DNA of 31,975 nucleotides from positions 1-31,975 of the forward strand of contig JBIOJB010000024.1 in assembly GCA_044450465.1 (NCBI GenBank). Direction: 5' to 3'. The position numbers were made by a program, and so were the translations under genes. Under the pieces are notes generated by a model, which was not told the DNA's origin, did not search any database, and saw nothing but the letters and a program-made list of their open reading frames with translations. The stretch comes from JBIOJB01 sp044450465. GTDB lineage: Bacteria; Chloroflexota; Dormibacteria; Dormibacterales; Dormibacteraceae. The number at the start of each line of letters is the position of its first letter. The first letter of the stretch is position 1. Of this stretch, positions 14,246-22,298 are shown piece by piece.

Positions 14246-16377
14246 CAGGTTGCGGGCACGCTCGTTTGCCAGAGCTGCGCGTCCGAGCCGCGCTCGAAGA
14301 GGCTGACGGCCGTAGTCCCCGTCGGGCAGACGGCTGCCGGGCGGCTCGACCACTGTCCGCGGAGGTCCTGCCAGTCGCTCCAGGTCGTGCCGTTGAAGCC
14401 CCGGTGCCAGAGGCCGGAGTTGGAGCCGGTGGCATAGACGTCGAGGTGGCCGGCGGTGCATGACGCGGCGTCCGGACCGGAGGTGATGAGGCCACCTAGC
14501 GACGACCACGTCCAGTTGGTCCCGTTCCACGAATCGCGCCAGAGGGCGTGGTCGGAACCGCGCACGAACACGTCGACCGTGTTGGGGGCTGCCGCGACGA
14601 CGCCCGGGTCCGAGGTCAATATCCCGCCGAGCAGGTTCCAGGTTCCCCAATTCGTGCCGTCGAAGACTCGCTGCCAAAGCGCGTTGCCGCCGCCCGCGAC
14701 GAACACGTCCAGGCGATTCACACCCCACGATGCGACCTCCGGGCCGGACGTGGCGACTCCTCCGATGCTCTCCCAGGCGCTCCAGGTGGTCCCATCCGAA
14801 GAGCGGTGCCAGATCCCATTGTCGCTGCCGCGCACAAGGACGTCGATGCGGTTCGGACCCCACGAGACGGCCGTTGGATCTTCGGTGAGGACGCCGCCGA
14901 GGCTTTCCCAGTCGGTCCACGCCGTGCCGTTCCACGAACGGTGCCAGAGCGCGTTGTCCAGTCCGCGCGCGAAGACGTCGGTCCTGGCCGTGCCCCAGGA
15001 GGACGCAGTGGGCCCTGACGTCAGCCCTCCACCCAGCGAGAACCATGGAGTGGCGGTTCCGAACTTGAGGTCGATCTCGTTCCAGAGCTCAGGGGCGCCG
15101 CCGCCGTAATCGAGCGTGAAGAACCCGACCCCGCGGAGGTTGTTGGCGTTGACCACGTCGTATTTGGCCCCGAGCGAGTATGTGTCGTCAAAGACCTGCT
15201 CCCGGTTGCACGACGAGCTCTTGTCGTACCAGGTGTCCCACCGGCTCACGCCGTCGCCTGGGTCTCGATGCGCGGTAAAGGTGAACGTGTCGGGCTGGCT
15301 GGAGACCGTCGCGGCGTTGACGTACGTTGGCGCCACGAGCGGGACGTACGGACTGGGGTACTGATGCGGGTCGGTGAGGTTGGGCACGCACCCGCTGCGC
15401 CCGTACAGCGGTTGGCCGAGGATGACTTTGCTCGCTGGCACCAGCGCCGTGTACTGGGCCACAGACTTGGTCACATTGAACCGGTACGTGTTGAGCGGCG
15501 ACATCGGGCTGAAGCAATAGGAGCTGCACGACAGCGGCGCCTCAGTGGCGTTCGCGGCGTCCATGTCGTAAGCCATCACAAAAAACGAATCGACGTACGG
15601 CGCCAGGGCGGTCAGGTTGAAGAATTCGAGGTTGTCCTCGGCCGCGCCCGAAAAGGTGTCGATCGCCAAGTAGCTTCCAACGGGCATGGCTGCCCGGAGA
15701 TTCATTACGAAAGCGCTCAGCTCATCGCGATTGCTGGCGCCGTTGGCGCACGTGGTCAGAGTCGCTTCGTAGTTGACGTTGATGCCATCGATGCCGGAGG
15801 AGGAGACCAGGGCCACCGTTTGGGCGATCGTGTTCTGGGTGCTGGTCGGCGCGAGACCCTGACAGACCGCATTGTTCGGATCGGTGCTGTAGTCGTGAAG
15901 GTTGATGGAGACGATGACCTTGACGCCTGCAGCGTGGGCCGCGTTGATGAAGTTGCTCATCGTCGCGGAATGAAAGATGTTCCAGCCGGTGTCGTAGTAG
16001 ACGAGATTGCCGTTGCCGCTATTGACCTGGATCGAGAAGTAGGCGACGGTGCTGAGCAGGCTCAGGTTCCAGGTCGTGTAGCCGACGTTGGGATCCCCGA
16101 GATTGCTGGCGTTGACGAACCCGAACACCTCGCGCCGTAGCCGGGAGTTCGCCGCGGCGGCCATATTCAGTGGGATGGTCTGGCCGAAAGGTTGCAGTCC
16201 CTTGGGACCTGGGAGCGCCGCTGCGCTGGCAGCCTGGTCCATGATCCTCGGCGCTGATTGGATGGCCTGGTCCTTCGGAGTCGTGGGAGGCGCCGAGCTC
16301 GAAGCCGATACCGGCACAGCCGTTGCGCAGGCCACGAGCAGAGCCAGAAGTGCGATCCGGAATCTGTGCTGGGACAT
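14245..16377 (-). CDS. Secreted GH18-like protein with PLL propeller, altered active site
   Basis: A 710-residue paralogue of the protein at 7737-9992. The signal peptide is about 1-25 (RIALLALLVACATAVPVSA). The GH18 domain is about 83-440, with EVFGFVNASNLGDPNVGYTTW matching the other copy closely. The active-site segment reads GIDGINVNYE: D197, N200, N202, E204. The catalytic Glu is kept, but the neighbouring Asp that normally positions the N-acetyl group is Asn (codon AAC at 15772-15774). FFVMAYDMDAANA is retained. Residues 443-710 carry six PLL repeats with the cysteines AASC and AVC. ATG 16377 is followed at once by the signal peptide. It heads a two-gene unit with the PQQ-PLL protein. 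It could be a weak enzyme, or a glycan-binding protein on a GH18 scaffold. Confidence 0.84.
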   Translation of the reverse strand: MSQHRFRIALLALLVACATAVPVSASSSAPPTTPKDQAIQSAPRIMDQAASAAALPGPKGLQPFGQTIPLNMAAAANSRLRREVFGFVNASNLGDPNVGYTTWNLSLLSTVAYFSIQVNSGNGNLVYYDTGWNIFHSATMSNFINAAHAAGVKVIVSINLHDYSTDPNNAVCQGLAPTSTQNTIAQTVALVSSSGIDGINVNYEATLTTCANGASNRDELSAFVMNLRAAMPVGSYLAIDTFSGAAEDNLEFFNLTALAPYVDSFFVMAYDMDAANATEAPLSCSSYCFSPMSPLNTYRFNVTKSVAQYTALVPASKVILGQPLYGRSGCVPNLTDPHQYPSPYVPLVAPTYVNAATVSSQPDTFTFTAHRDPGDGVSRWDTWYDKSSSCNREQVFDDTYSLGAKYDVVNANNLRGVGFFTLDYGGGAPELWNEIDLKFGTATPWFSLGGGLTSGPTASSWGTARTDVFARGLDNALWHRSWNGTAWTDWESLGGVLTEDPTAVSWGPNRIDVLVRGSDNGIWHRSSDGTTWSAWESIGGVATSGPEVASWGVNRLDVFVAGGGNALWQRVFDGTNWGTWNLLGGILTSDPGVVAAAPNTVDVFVRGSDHALWRDSWNGTNWTWSSLGGLITSGPDAASCTAGHLDVYATGSNSGLWHRGFNGTTWSDWQDLRGQWSSRPAAVCPTGTTAVSLFERGSDAQLWQTSVPAT
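14248..15051 (-). repeat. PLL repeat array, six units
   Basis: Six in-frame blade units with LW motifs NALWHRSW, NGIWHRSS, NALWQRVF, HALWRDSW, SGLWHRGF and AQLWQTSV. The order of blade types follows the array at 9051-9989, less one unit. Confidence 0.8.
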
Positions 16378-16466
16378 ATTTGGGGATAACGCAGGTGCCG
16401 GCCGTTTCTGGCCGCCGCCTATAGTAACTCGCTAACTGCCCGCCAGGCCGTTACCCTGATACCTGG

Positions 16467-17882
16467 ATGCGCGTAGTCGACCCAGGAAACAGCGACGCGC
16501 TGGCGCCCCAGGTCTTGGCCCCCGCCGAAGGTCTCGGCAAAAGCCGTTTCGCGATCAGCATTCGCGAACGGCGGGTTCTGCTGGCCATCGCCGACCTGAT
16601 CGTGGGCGCCGTCGGTTTCTTCGTTTCATACCTGGTGCTTCGCCCGCCCCACATGCCGACGCTAACTGTGGTCGACCCAATCTTTTACGGCGTGGTCTGG
16701 GTCGTGAGCCTGTTCATCGTCGACGGGTACGCCTTCGAGATCCCGAGCAGCCGGATTCAAAGCGCGATCGCCGTGTTCAAGGCCAGCCCGCTCGTCGGCC
16801 TTGCCGGCGTCCTGGCCTTCTTCGTGGTCCCGTACGTGATCACGCGACCGCTGATCGTGTGGTCGACCATTGCCGGCGCTCTCCTGCTGGTCGTCATGAG
16901 GACCACGCTGGCGCGCCTCCTCCTGCACGACTCGCTAGCCGTGCGAGCGATATTGCTCGGTCGCACGGAGCCCAGCGATGACATCGTCGAGACGCTTCGC
17001 GCGGCGAGATTCGAGTGCAGGATTGTCGCGCAGGTCATCGGCCCGGTCGAGTCAGATGACGAGCGGGCTCGCGTGATCGAAGAAGCGCGCACTCTGATGC
17101 ACACCCACTCGGCGCACGAGCTGATCGTCACGAGCAACGATCTTCGGATGCTGCCAGGGCTGGTCGAGGAATGCGTCACGACCGGCGTGCGCGTCGTTTC
17201 CGCGAGCCGCCTGGTCGAGCGCTACATGGGCCGGGTCCCGGTGGACTCGGTGGACACCCATTGGTACCTGAGCCTGCCCGACAATGACCTGTGGGAACGG
17301 CCATATGCTGTGGCCAGGCGAATCGTTGACCTGCTTCTGTCCGCGCTGATCAGCGTCCCTTTCCTCATCTTGCTGCCGATACTTGCTTTGTTGATCAAGC
17401 TCGATTCGACGGGCCCGATCTTTCACGTGCAGCGGCGCGTGGGGCAACACGGAAAGGAGTTCGACCTCTTGAAGCTGCGCACGATGCAGCACCACGCTGA
17501 GGCAGAAGGCGCGCAGTTTGCGGCGCGGAGCGATCCACGCATCACGCGCGTCGGTCGCATCCTGCGCGCGACCCGACTCGACGAGGTTCCCCAGCTGCTC
17601 AACATCGTGCGTGGCGAGATGGGCTTCATCGGTCCGCGACCCGAGCGGCCGGAGTTCATGAGCCTTCTCGAAAAGCAGATCCCGAAGTTTGGCTCGCGTC
17701 TGTTGGTCAAGCCGGGACTTACGGGCTGGGCGCAGGTGAAGGGCGGCTACGCGAGTACGATTCCCGAGATGACGCGGAAGCTCGAATACGACCTCTACTA
17801 CATCAAGAATCGCTCCTTTCGGCTCGACCTCCAGATCCTGGCGAACACGTTCGTGACCGTGATCGGGTTCGTGGGTCGCTGA
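16467..17882 (+). CDS. Full-length polyprenyl-phosphate sugar-1-phosphate transferase (WcaJ/WbaP type)
   Basis: A 471-residue initiating phosphoglycosyl transferase. Four N-terminal membrane helices (about 35-150) are followed by a Rossmann-like CoA-binding-type domain (AILLGRTEPSDDIVETL, about 160-265). A further membrane helix (about 282-308) leads to the catalytic module with FDLLKLRTM, RLDEVPQLLNIV (catalytic Asp-Glu), GFIGPRPERPEF and KPGLTGWAQVKG. It attaches the first sugar phosphate of a repeat unit to undecaprenyl phosphate at the inner face of the membrane. It starts at ATG 16467, has no clear Shine-Dalgarno, and diverges from the GH18-PLL gene across 89 bases. A TATAGT box at 16420-16425 could serve it. 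It is the second initiating transferase of the window and differs in type from the short one at 4513-5367. Confidence 0.9.
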   Translation: MRVVDPGNSDALAPQVLAPAEGLGKSRFAISIRERRVLLAIADLIVGAVGFFVSYLVLRPPHMPTLTVVDPIFYGVVWVVSLFIVDGYAFEIPSSRIQSAIAVFKASPLVGLAGVLAFFVVPYVITRPLIVWSTIAGALLLVVMRTTLARLLLHDSLAVRAILLGRTEPSDDIVETLRAARFECRIVAQVIGPVESDDERARVIEEARTLMHTHSAHELIVTSNDLRMLPGLVEECVTTGVRVVSASRLVERYMGRVPVDSVDTHWYLSLPDNDLWERPYAVARRIVDLLLSALISVPFLILLPILALLIKLDSTGPIFHVQRRVGQHGKEFDLLKLRTMQHHAEAEGAQFAARSDPRITRVGRILRATRLDEVPQLLNIVRGEMGFIGPRPERPEFMSLLEKQIPKFGSRLLVKPGLTGWAQVKGGYASTIPEMTRKLEYDLYYIKNRSFRLDLQILANTFVTVIGFVGR

Positions 17883-17928
17883 ACGAACCCCCTTCGACCA
17901 ACGAGCATCTGATTCCGCAGAAGCCGAG

Positions 17929-19497
17929 GTGAGCGCGGACTCACCCTCCCTCGAGCCGGGTCCGAAAGCGGTAGGGGTGGCAGGATTCGCCGGCCTGACG
18001 CTCGCCGGCCTGGTGCTCGATCGGCTCTTCGCTCTTGCCTTGACGGTCCTGATGTCGGCCATCTTCGGTGTTCGCAAAGAGCTGGACACGTATCTGCTCG
18101 CGGTCGCCGGGCCGGCGCTGCTCGCGGCCATGCTGGGCGACCTCGTCTATTCGCTGCTGCTGCCGGAGTTCGTTCAAGCTAAACGGCAGTCCGAAAAGAC
18201 TGACGAGCGCTGGAACACAGCGGTCTGGGCAATCGTGGCGCTGGCGCTGATCACTGCCCTGTACATGGCTTGTTGGACCGGCGGCGTGAACCTTGCGAGT
18301 GCCGGTTCGCAGCGCGATCTGCTGCTCAGGCTGGGATTGCTGACGTCGCCGATGATCTTTCTCGGTGGGCTCGGGGCCCTTGGCGCGACGATCCTGATCG
18401 CCCAGCAGCGGTACGTGGCCGCGAGCCTCCGAATCCCGATAGCCAGCATCACGGCGGTCATCGCGTTCGTCGTCTTGTCGCGAATCGACCGGGGAATCGA
18501 GGTGCTGGCAATCAGCGTCATCACAGGCGCCCTCGTCGCGGCTGTCGTCATGGCTTTGAGCGTGGTGAGGCTGCTCGGCAGGCCGGTGGTCACGATCTCG
18601 CCTGCCTGGTCGATGCGGTTGTTGCACCGCTTGGGGGGAACCTCCGTTGCGCAGGTGATCTCCGCCCTGGTGGCCCAGGCCCAAACGCCGATTGAACGCC
18701 TGGTCGGGTTCAACCTGGGCGCCGGCGTGATCTCTTCGCTCAACTACGGCCGCGTGCTCGCGAGCCCGCCGCTGCTGATTGGTTCCTCAATCGCCACAGC
18801 CTCGTACCCGCGCTTTGTCGCGATGAAAGCTGACGGTGAGCCCCGGCGCTACGAAGCCCTCGGCCGCTCGATCGGCATGGTGGTCTTCCTGCTCTTGCCT
18901 CTGACCGTGCTGATCGCGGGCCTTGCCGCGCCGCTGGTTCAGCTCGTCTATCACCGAGGCGCGTTTGACGAGCAGGCGGTCACGCGGACCACGGTCGCGG
19001 TCACGATCCTGGCCGGCGCCCTCGTCCCCAGTGCGGTCAGCGCAGTGCTCACCCGCTTCCTTTATGCGGAACGGGCTTCGGATAGGGTCGCCTGGGCGTC
19101 CATCGCCACGCTGGCCGTGTACTCGCTGGCAGCGATCGTGGGGGCCCAAGGCTTTGGCTACGTCGGGCTCGCGGTCGCCAGCACGGGCTCCTACCTGTTT
19201 CTGATGGCGAGCCTGCTGGTGATGGTCCGGCGTGGTTCACCGCGCGCCCTCGCTTTCTTGCCCTGGCGCAACCTCGGTCGTTCAGCCCTGGCGTCGGCGG
19301 TTACGGGTGTCGCCGTGGTGGCCATCGCCATGCTCGGCAGCAGCCACACCGGACATCTCGCGGTCCTCTTGGTGATCATCTCCGCCGGAATCGCAGGCGG
19401 GCTCGTCTATCTGGTCGCGTCGTGGGCGATGCGGACTCCAGAGTTGGTCGAGAGCCTGGGTCTCGCGCGGAGCTGGATCACGCGTTTGTCTCGCTAA
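17929..19497 (+). CDS. MurJ/MviN-family lipid-linked glycan flippase
   Basis: 522 residues with about fourteen hydrophobic segments. MurJ-like hallmarks are visible: LDTYLLAVAGPALLAAMLGD in the second helix region, VISSLNYGRVLASPPLLIGSSIATASYPRF in the centre, and VQLVYHRGAFDEQAVTRT near the ninth helix. MurJ flips lipid II. In polysaccharide loci the same fold serves other undecaprenyl-linked glycans, and the position just after an initiating sugar transferase (46 bases between) makes that role likely here. The start is GTG 17929. Its last four bases overlap the convergent FkbM gene. It cannot be excluded that it is the cell's lipid II flippase. Confidence 0.85.
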   Translation: MSADSPSLEPGPKAVGVAGFAGLTLAGLVLDRLFALALTVLMSAIFGVRKELDTYLLAVAGPALLAAMLGDLVYSLLLPEFVQAKRQSEKTDERWNTAVWAIVALALITALYMACWTGGVNLASAGSQRDLLLRLGLLTSPMIFLGGLGALGATILIAQQRYVAASLRIPIASITAVIAFVVLSRIDRGIEVLAISVITGALVAAVVMALSVVRLLGRPVVTISPAWSMRLLHRLGGTSVAQVISALVAQAQTPIERLVGFNLGAGVISSLNYGRVLASPPLLIGSSIATASYPRFVAMKADGEPRRYEALGRSIGMVVFLLLPLTVLIAGLAAPLVQLVYHRGAFDEQAVTRTTVAVTILAGALVPSAVSAVLTRFLYAERASDRVAWASIATLAVYSLAAIVGAQGFGYVGLAVASTGSYLFLMASLLVMVRRGSPRALAFLPWRNLGRSALASAVTGVAVVAIAMLGSSHTGHLAVLLVIISAGIAGGLVYLVASWAMRTPELVESLGLARSWITRLSR

Positions 19498-20354
19498 GAT
19501 CTGCGCTTTTTGAAAAACACGTTCTGGCGGTGCGCTGACAGGTCTTCGACGCTCATCGGGCGACCGGTCTCAGGGTCGAAAGCCGCGAAGCCCATCGACT
19601 CGAAGTGCTGGAAAACGACTTTGGGCGCATGACCGAAACGCGCGAGATGGTCGGGATTGACCTCGCAGATCACGTCGGGCGCGTTTGGCTGCGACAGCAG
19701 CTGCCGGGCTCCTTCGATCGCTTCGAGCTCGGCGCCCTCGATGTCCATCTTCATCAGTCTCAGCGGCCTGCCGACCTTCTGGTCGCGATACTGATCGAGG
19801 CTGACCGTTGCCACCGACACCGACCGCCAACCTCCGTGATCGGATTCGACCTCGGCCTGGCCTTGGATCAGATGGGAGTAGGCGGAGTCTTTCATCACCG
19901 CCATCTCGGCGGTTCCAGGTCCCTGTCCAACGGCGGCTTCGACGACGTGGAGGTTGTTCAGGCCGTTCGCAGCCGCGGTCCGGCGCAGCAGCGCCGCAAG
20001 CTCCGGCAGCGGTTCGAAGGCGTGCACCTCGCCGCTTTCGCCGACGGCCCTGGCGGCCACGAGGCTGAAAAAGCCCACGTTCGCACCGACATCGAAGAAG
20101 ACGTCCCCTGGCTCGAGGTTGGTTTCGATCAGCGTCTTGATCGCGGGCTCGGTCACATAGTCGCCGCGCACCCAAATGGTCCGGCCGACTGCGTTGGCAA
20201 GGTCGACGTAGAGCACATCGCCGTTCTTGAGGCGGGCCGGAGCAACCACGTCCATTCGCTGCAAGACGCCGATGACCATCCTCTTGCCCAAACGCACGAT
20301 CGGATTGCCACTCTTTGCAATTGTGCGTAACGCCGTGGTGACGCTCTGCGGCAT
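19494..20354 (-). CDS. FkbM family SAM-dependent methyltransferase
   Basis: 286 residues. The SAM-binding motif I is VFFDVGANVGFFSLVAARA (about 85-103), motif II is VHAFEPLPE, and LMKMDIEGAELEAIEG is the signature strand of the FkbM family. These enzymes O-methylate sugars, polyketides or glycan chains, and in glycan loci commonly cap or modify a sugar. It is the last gene of a four-gene minus-strand operon (GT4, GT2, GT4, this), 15 bases after the preceding stop. The start ATG 20354 gives MPQSVTTALRTIAKSG. The target hydroxyl is unknown. Confidence 0.9.
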   Translation of the reverse strand: MPQSVTTALRTIAKSGNPIVRLGKRMVIGVLQRMDVVAPARLKNGDVLYVDLANAVGRTIWVRGDYVTEPAIKTLIETNLEPGDVFFDVGANVGFFSLVAARAVGESGEVHAFEPLPELAALLRRTAAANGLNNLHVVEAAVGQGPGTAEMAVMKDSAYSHLIQGQAEVESDHGGWRSVSVATVSLDQYRDQKVGRPLRLMKMDIEGAELEAIEGARQLLSQPNAPDVICEVNPDHLARFGHAPKVVFQHFESMGFAAFDPETGRPMSVEDLSAHRQNVFFKKRRS

Positions 20355-20369
20355 GCCGCCAGCGTACCT

Positions 20370-21554
20370 TTACGGTCGATCTGCGCGACGCGCGCCGGCG
20401 ATCGCCTCGTCGTAGAGCGCCTCGAGGTGCTCGACCGACTGGCGCCAGGTATGCCGGCTGGCGATCGCAGCCAGGCCGTCCGCGGCCCGCTTCAGGGCAG
20501 GCTCGGGGTCGCGCAAGATTCGCTCCACCTGGCCGGCGAACTCCTCGGCCGAGTCGGCGTGAGTGAGGAACTGATGGAGGTCATCAGGGATGCCTTCCAT
20601 TGCCTTCGTGGTCCCCACGACGGGCGTTCCGACCGCCATCGCCTCGAGCACCTTCGTCAGCATTCCGGAACCGAGGCGCACCGGAGCCACCGCAACGCTC
20701 GCCCGAGCGAGCTCCGGCGCGACCTGCGGCACCGCGCCGGTCACCGTGACACCAGGAAGCGCGGCGAGCTCCTTGACGGCAGGCGTCGGCGCCCGTCCCA
20801 CGATGCGGCAAACGGCGGACGGCATCGCGCCGCGAACCAGGGGCCAGATCTCGGTGGCGAACCATACGGCCGCGTCCGAGTTCGGAAAGTAGCTCATCGT
20901 GCCGGTGAAGATCACGGTTCCGGCCGCGCGCGGGGGCGGATCGCCTTGCAGGGGCTGTGGCTCGATCCCGTTCGGCTGCACCCGAGCCCGGGGCGGGTTG
21001 CCCAGGAAGGCCAGGTCCCTCTCCGAGATGAGGAGCGAGAGGTCAGCTTGTGTGATCGCCTGCCGCTCGTACACACCAAGCCGGCGGGCTTCGACCTCGA
21101 GCAGCTGCCGGACCCCAGGTGCGGCGGTGCTCGCTCGCTCTCGCATGTTGAGCTCCGCAGCGTCCATCAGATCGAGGACCACCGGCAGAACGGCCGCCTC
21201 CTTCAGGTAAGGCGCCATCCGGACCAGCTGCAGCTGGGCGAGGTGGTAGTCGCCGCTCTCGACCTCCGCGCTCAGTGAGGCCGCCATCCTGCGGTCGGCG
21301 TACAGACCAACCGACAGCGGGAGGTGGGGAGCATGCCACAGCGCGGCCGTCGCCGCCTCGCGGCTCGAGTGGGGAATCGAAACGACCTTGCGGCAGGCCG
21401 CAGCCACGTCTGGATCGGCGCCCGCCGCTCCGGCGAATGTAAGGAGCGTGATCTGGTGACGGCTGGCAAGCCGGAGGATCTGGTTGTACAGCCTCACCTG
21501 GTAGCCCTTGCCACCGGGCGTCGGAGGCCCTGTCGCCGCCATGAGCAGCCTCAT
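20370..21554 (-). CDS. GT4 family glycosyltransferase (Stp1-like)
   Basis: 394 residues, GT-B fold. The N-terminus is MRLLMAATGPPTPGGKGYQVRLYNQ, with the GGKGYQVR loop typical of acceptor domains in this group. VIFTGTMSYFPNSDAAVWFATEIWPLV opens the second domain. The donor-site region VAPVRLGSGMLTKVLEAMAVGTPVVGT holds the conserved Glu. The pattern is close to the Stp1 sugar transferases associated with exopolysaccharide/exosortase systems (from memory of the family). ATG 21554 overlaps the stop of the GT2 gene by four bases (ATGA), so the two are coupled. Sugar specificity is unknown. Confidence 0.9.
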   Translation of the reverse strand: MRLLMAATGPPTPGGKGYQVRLYNQILRLASRHQITLLTFAGAAGADPDVAAACRKVVSIPHSSREAATAALWHAPHLPLSVGLYADRRMAASLSAEVESGDYHLAQLQLVRMAPYLKEAAVLPVVLDLMDAAELNMRERASTAAPGVRQLLEVEARRLGVYERQAITQADLSLLISERDLAFLGNPPRARVQPNGIEPQPLQGDPPPRAAGTVIFTGTMSYFPNSDAAVWFATEIWPLVRGAMPSAVCRIVGRAPTPAVKELAALPGVTVTGAVPQVAPELARASVAVAPVRLGSGMLTKVLEAMAVGTPVVGTTKAMEGIPDDLHQFLTHADSAEEFAGQVERILRDPEPALKRAADGLAAIASRHTWRQSVEHLEALYDEAIAGARRADRP

Positions 21555-22285
21555 GGTCGCCTGCGCCGCAGCTCGAGAGCTTTCAGGCAGCCCACACAGC
21601 GATAGAAGGACAGCAGCAGCGCGATGGTCAGACCGCGCGACCCGTCAAGAAATCCTCGCTGCAGCACGTACTTGTAGACGAAATAAGGACCAGGCTCGAA
21701 CGCAGCGCGCCAGGCCAGGCTGGAGCTCGACCTCGTGTCACGACTCGCTTCCATCGTCGTGTAGCGGTTGAGCTTTTCGACGAAACCCGCAACGTCCGCA
21801 TGCGAGTGGTGCACGATCGGTTCCTTCAACGTCCCCAGGCGTCCGCTGACCTGCGCCAGCTCATGCACGTCTTTACCCCAGCTGCTCTTCCCGCGGCGCT
21901 GAAGTCGCACGTGGTAGGAGGGATACCAGCCGCCGTGGTGCAGCGCCTCCCCGAAGATGATGTTGAGCGTGGGCACTCGATATCCGTCGAACAGGTCGGA
22001 GGCGATGGCTTTTCGAATCTCTGCAAGCAGGGCTGGGGTGGCGCGCTCGTCGGCGTCGAGGTGCAGGATCCAGTCGGACCTGGCGAGCGAGTTGGCGAAG
22101 TTGCGTTGCTCCGCGAAGTTGGTCATCGGGCGAACCTCGACGCGAGCTCCCGCGGCTGCGGCTAGCTCTCGTGTGCGGTCGGTGCTCCCTGAGTCGAGCA
22201 TGATGATCTCGTCCGCGCTGCGCACGGATGCGAGGCAGTCGGCGATTCGACTCTCCTCGTTCAGCGTCAGGACGACGACGGTCAG
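21551..22285 (-). CDS. GT2 family glycosyltransferase with non-standard start
   Basis: A GT-A enzyme with LDSGSTDRTRELA (nucleotide-binding loop), WILHLDADERATP (DxD) and the WaaE-like tail FVYKYVLQRGFLDG. The first usable ATG/GTG/TTG codon is GTG at 22225, but starting there would remove the first beta-strand and the LTLNEESRIADCLASV segment, which is clearly encoded upstream in the same frame. No ATG, GTG or TTG lies between the in-frame stop within the preceding gene and that strand. A CTG at 22283-22285 gives (M)TVVVLTLNEES, the normal family N-terminus, 13 bases after the stop of the upstream GT4. Coordinates use this CTG (244 residues). A sequencing error, or coupling with a rare start, could explain it. 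The family is certain; the start is not. Confidence 0.8.
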   Translation of the reverse strand: MTVVVLTLNEESRIADCLASVRSADEIIMLDSGSTDRTRELAAAAGARVEVRPMTNFAEQRNFANSLARSDWILHLDADERATPALLAEIRKAIASDLFDGYRVPTLNIIFGEALHHGGWYPSYHVRLQRRGKSSWGKDVHELAQVSGRLGTLKEPIVHHSHADVAGFVEKLNRYTTMEASRDTRSSSSLAWRAAFEPGPYFVYKYVLQRGFLDGSRGLTIALLLSFYRCVGCLKALELRRRRP

Positions 22286-22298
22286 AGTGGCCGCCGTC

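Noticed and set aside
14246..15046. Open frame extending the PQQ-PLL gene upstream by 267 codons
   Set aside because: It is the second reading frame of the PLL part of the GH18 gene: arginine-rich, without any domain. The signal peptide of the real protein begins at 14245.
5760..15051. Repeated DNA that might be taken for CRISPR or satellite repeats
   Set aside because: The repeats are imperfect, about 135-145 bases long, in frame, and encode propeller blades. There are no short identical repeats with unique spacers and no cas genes.
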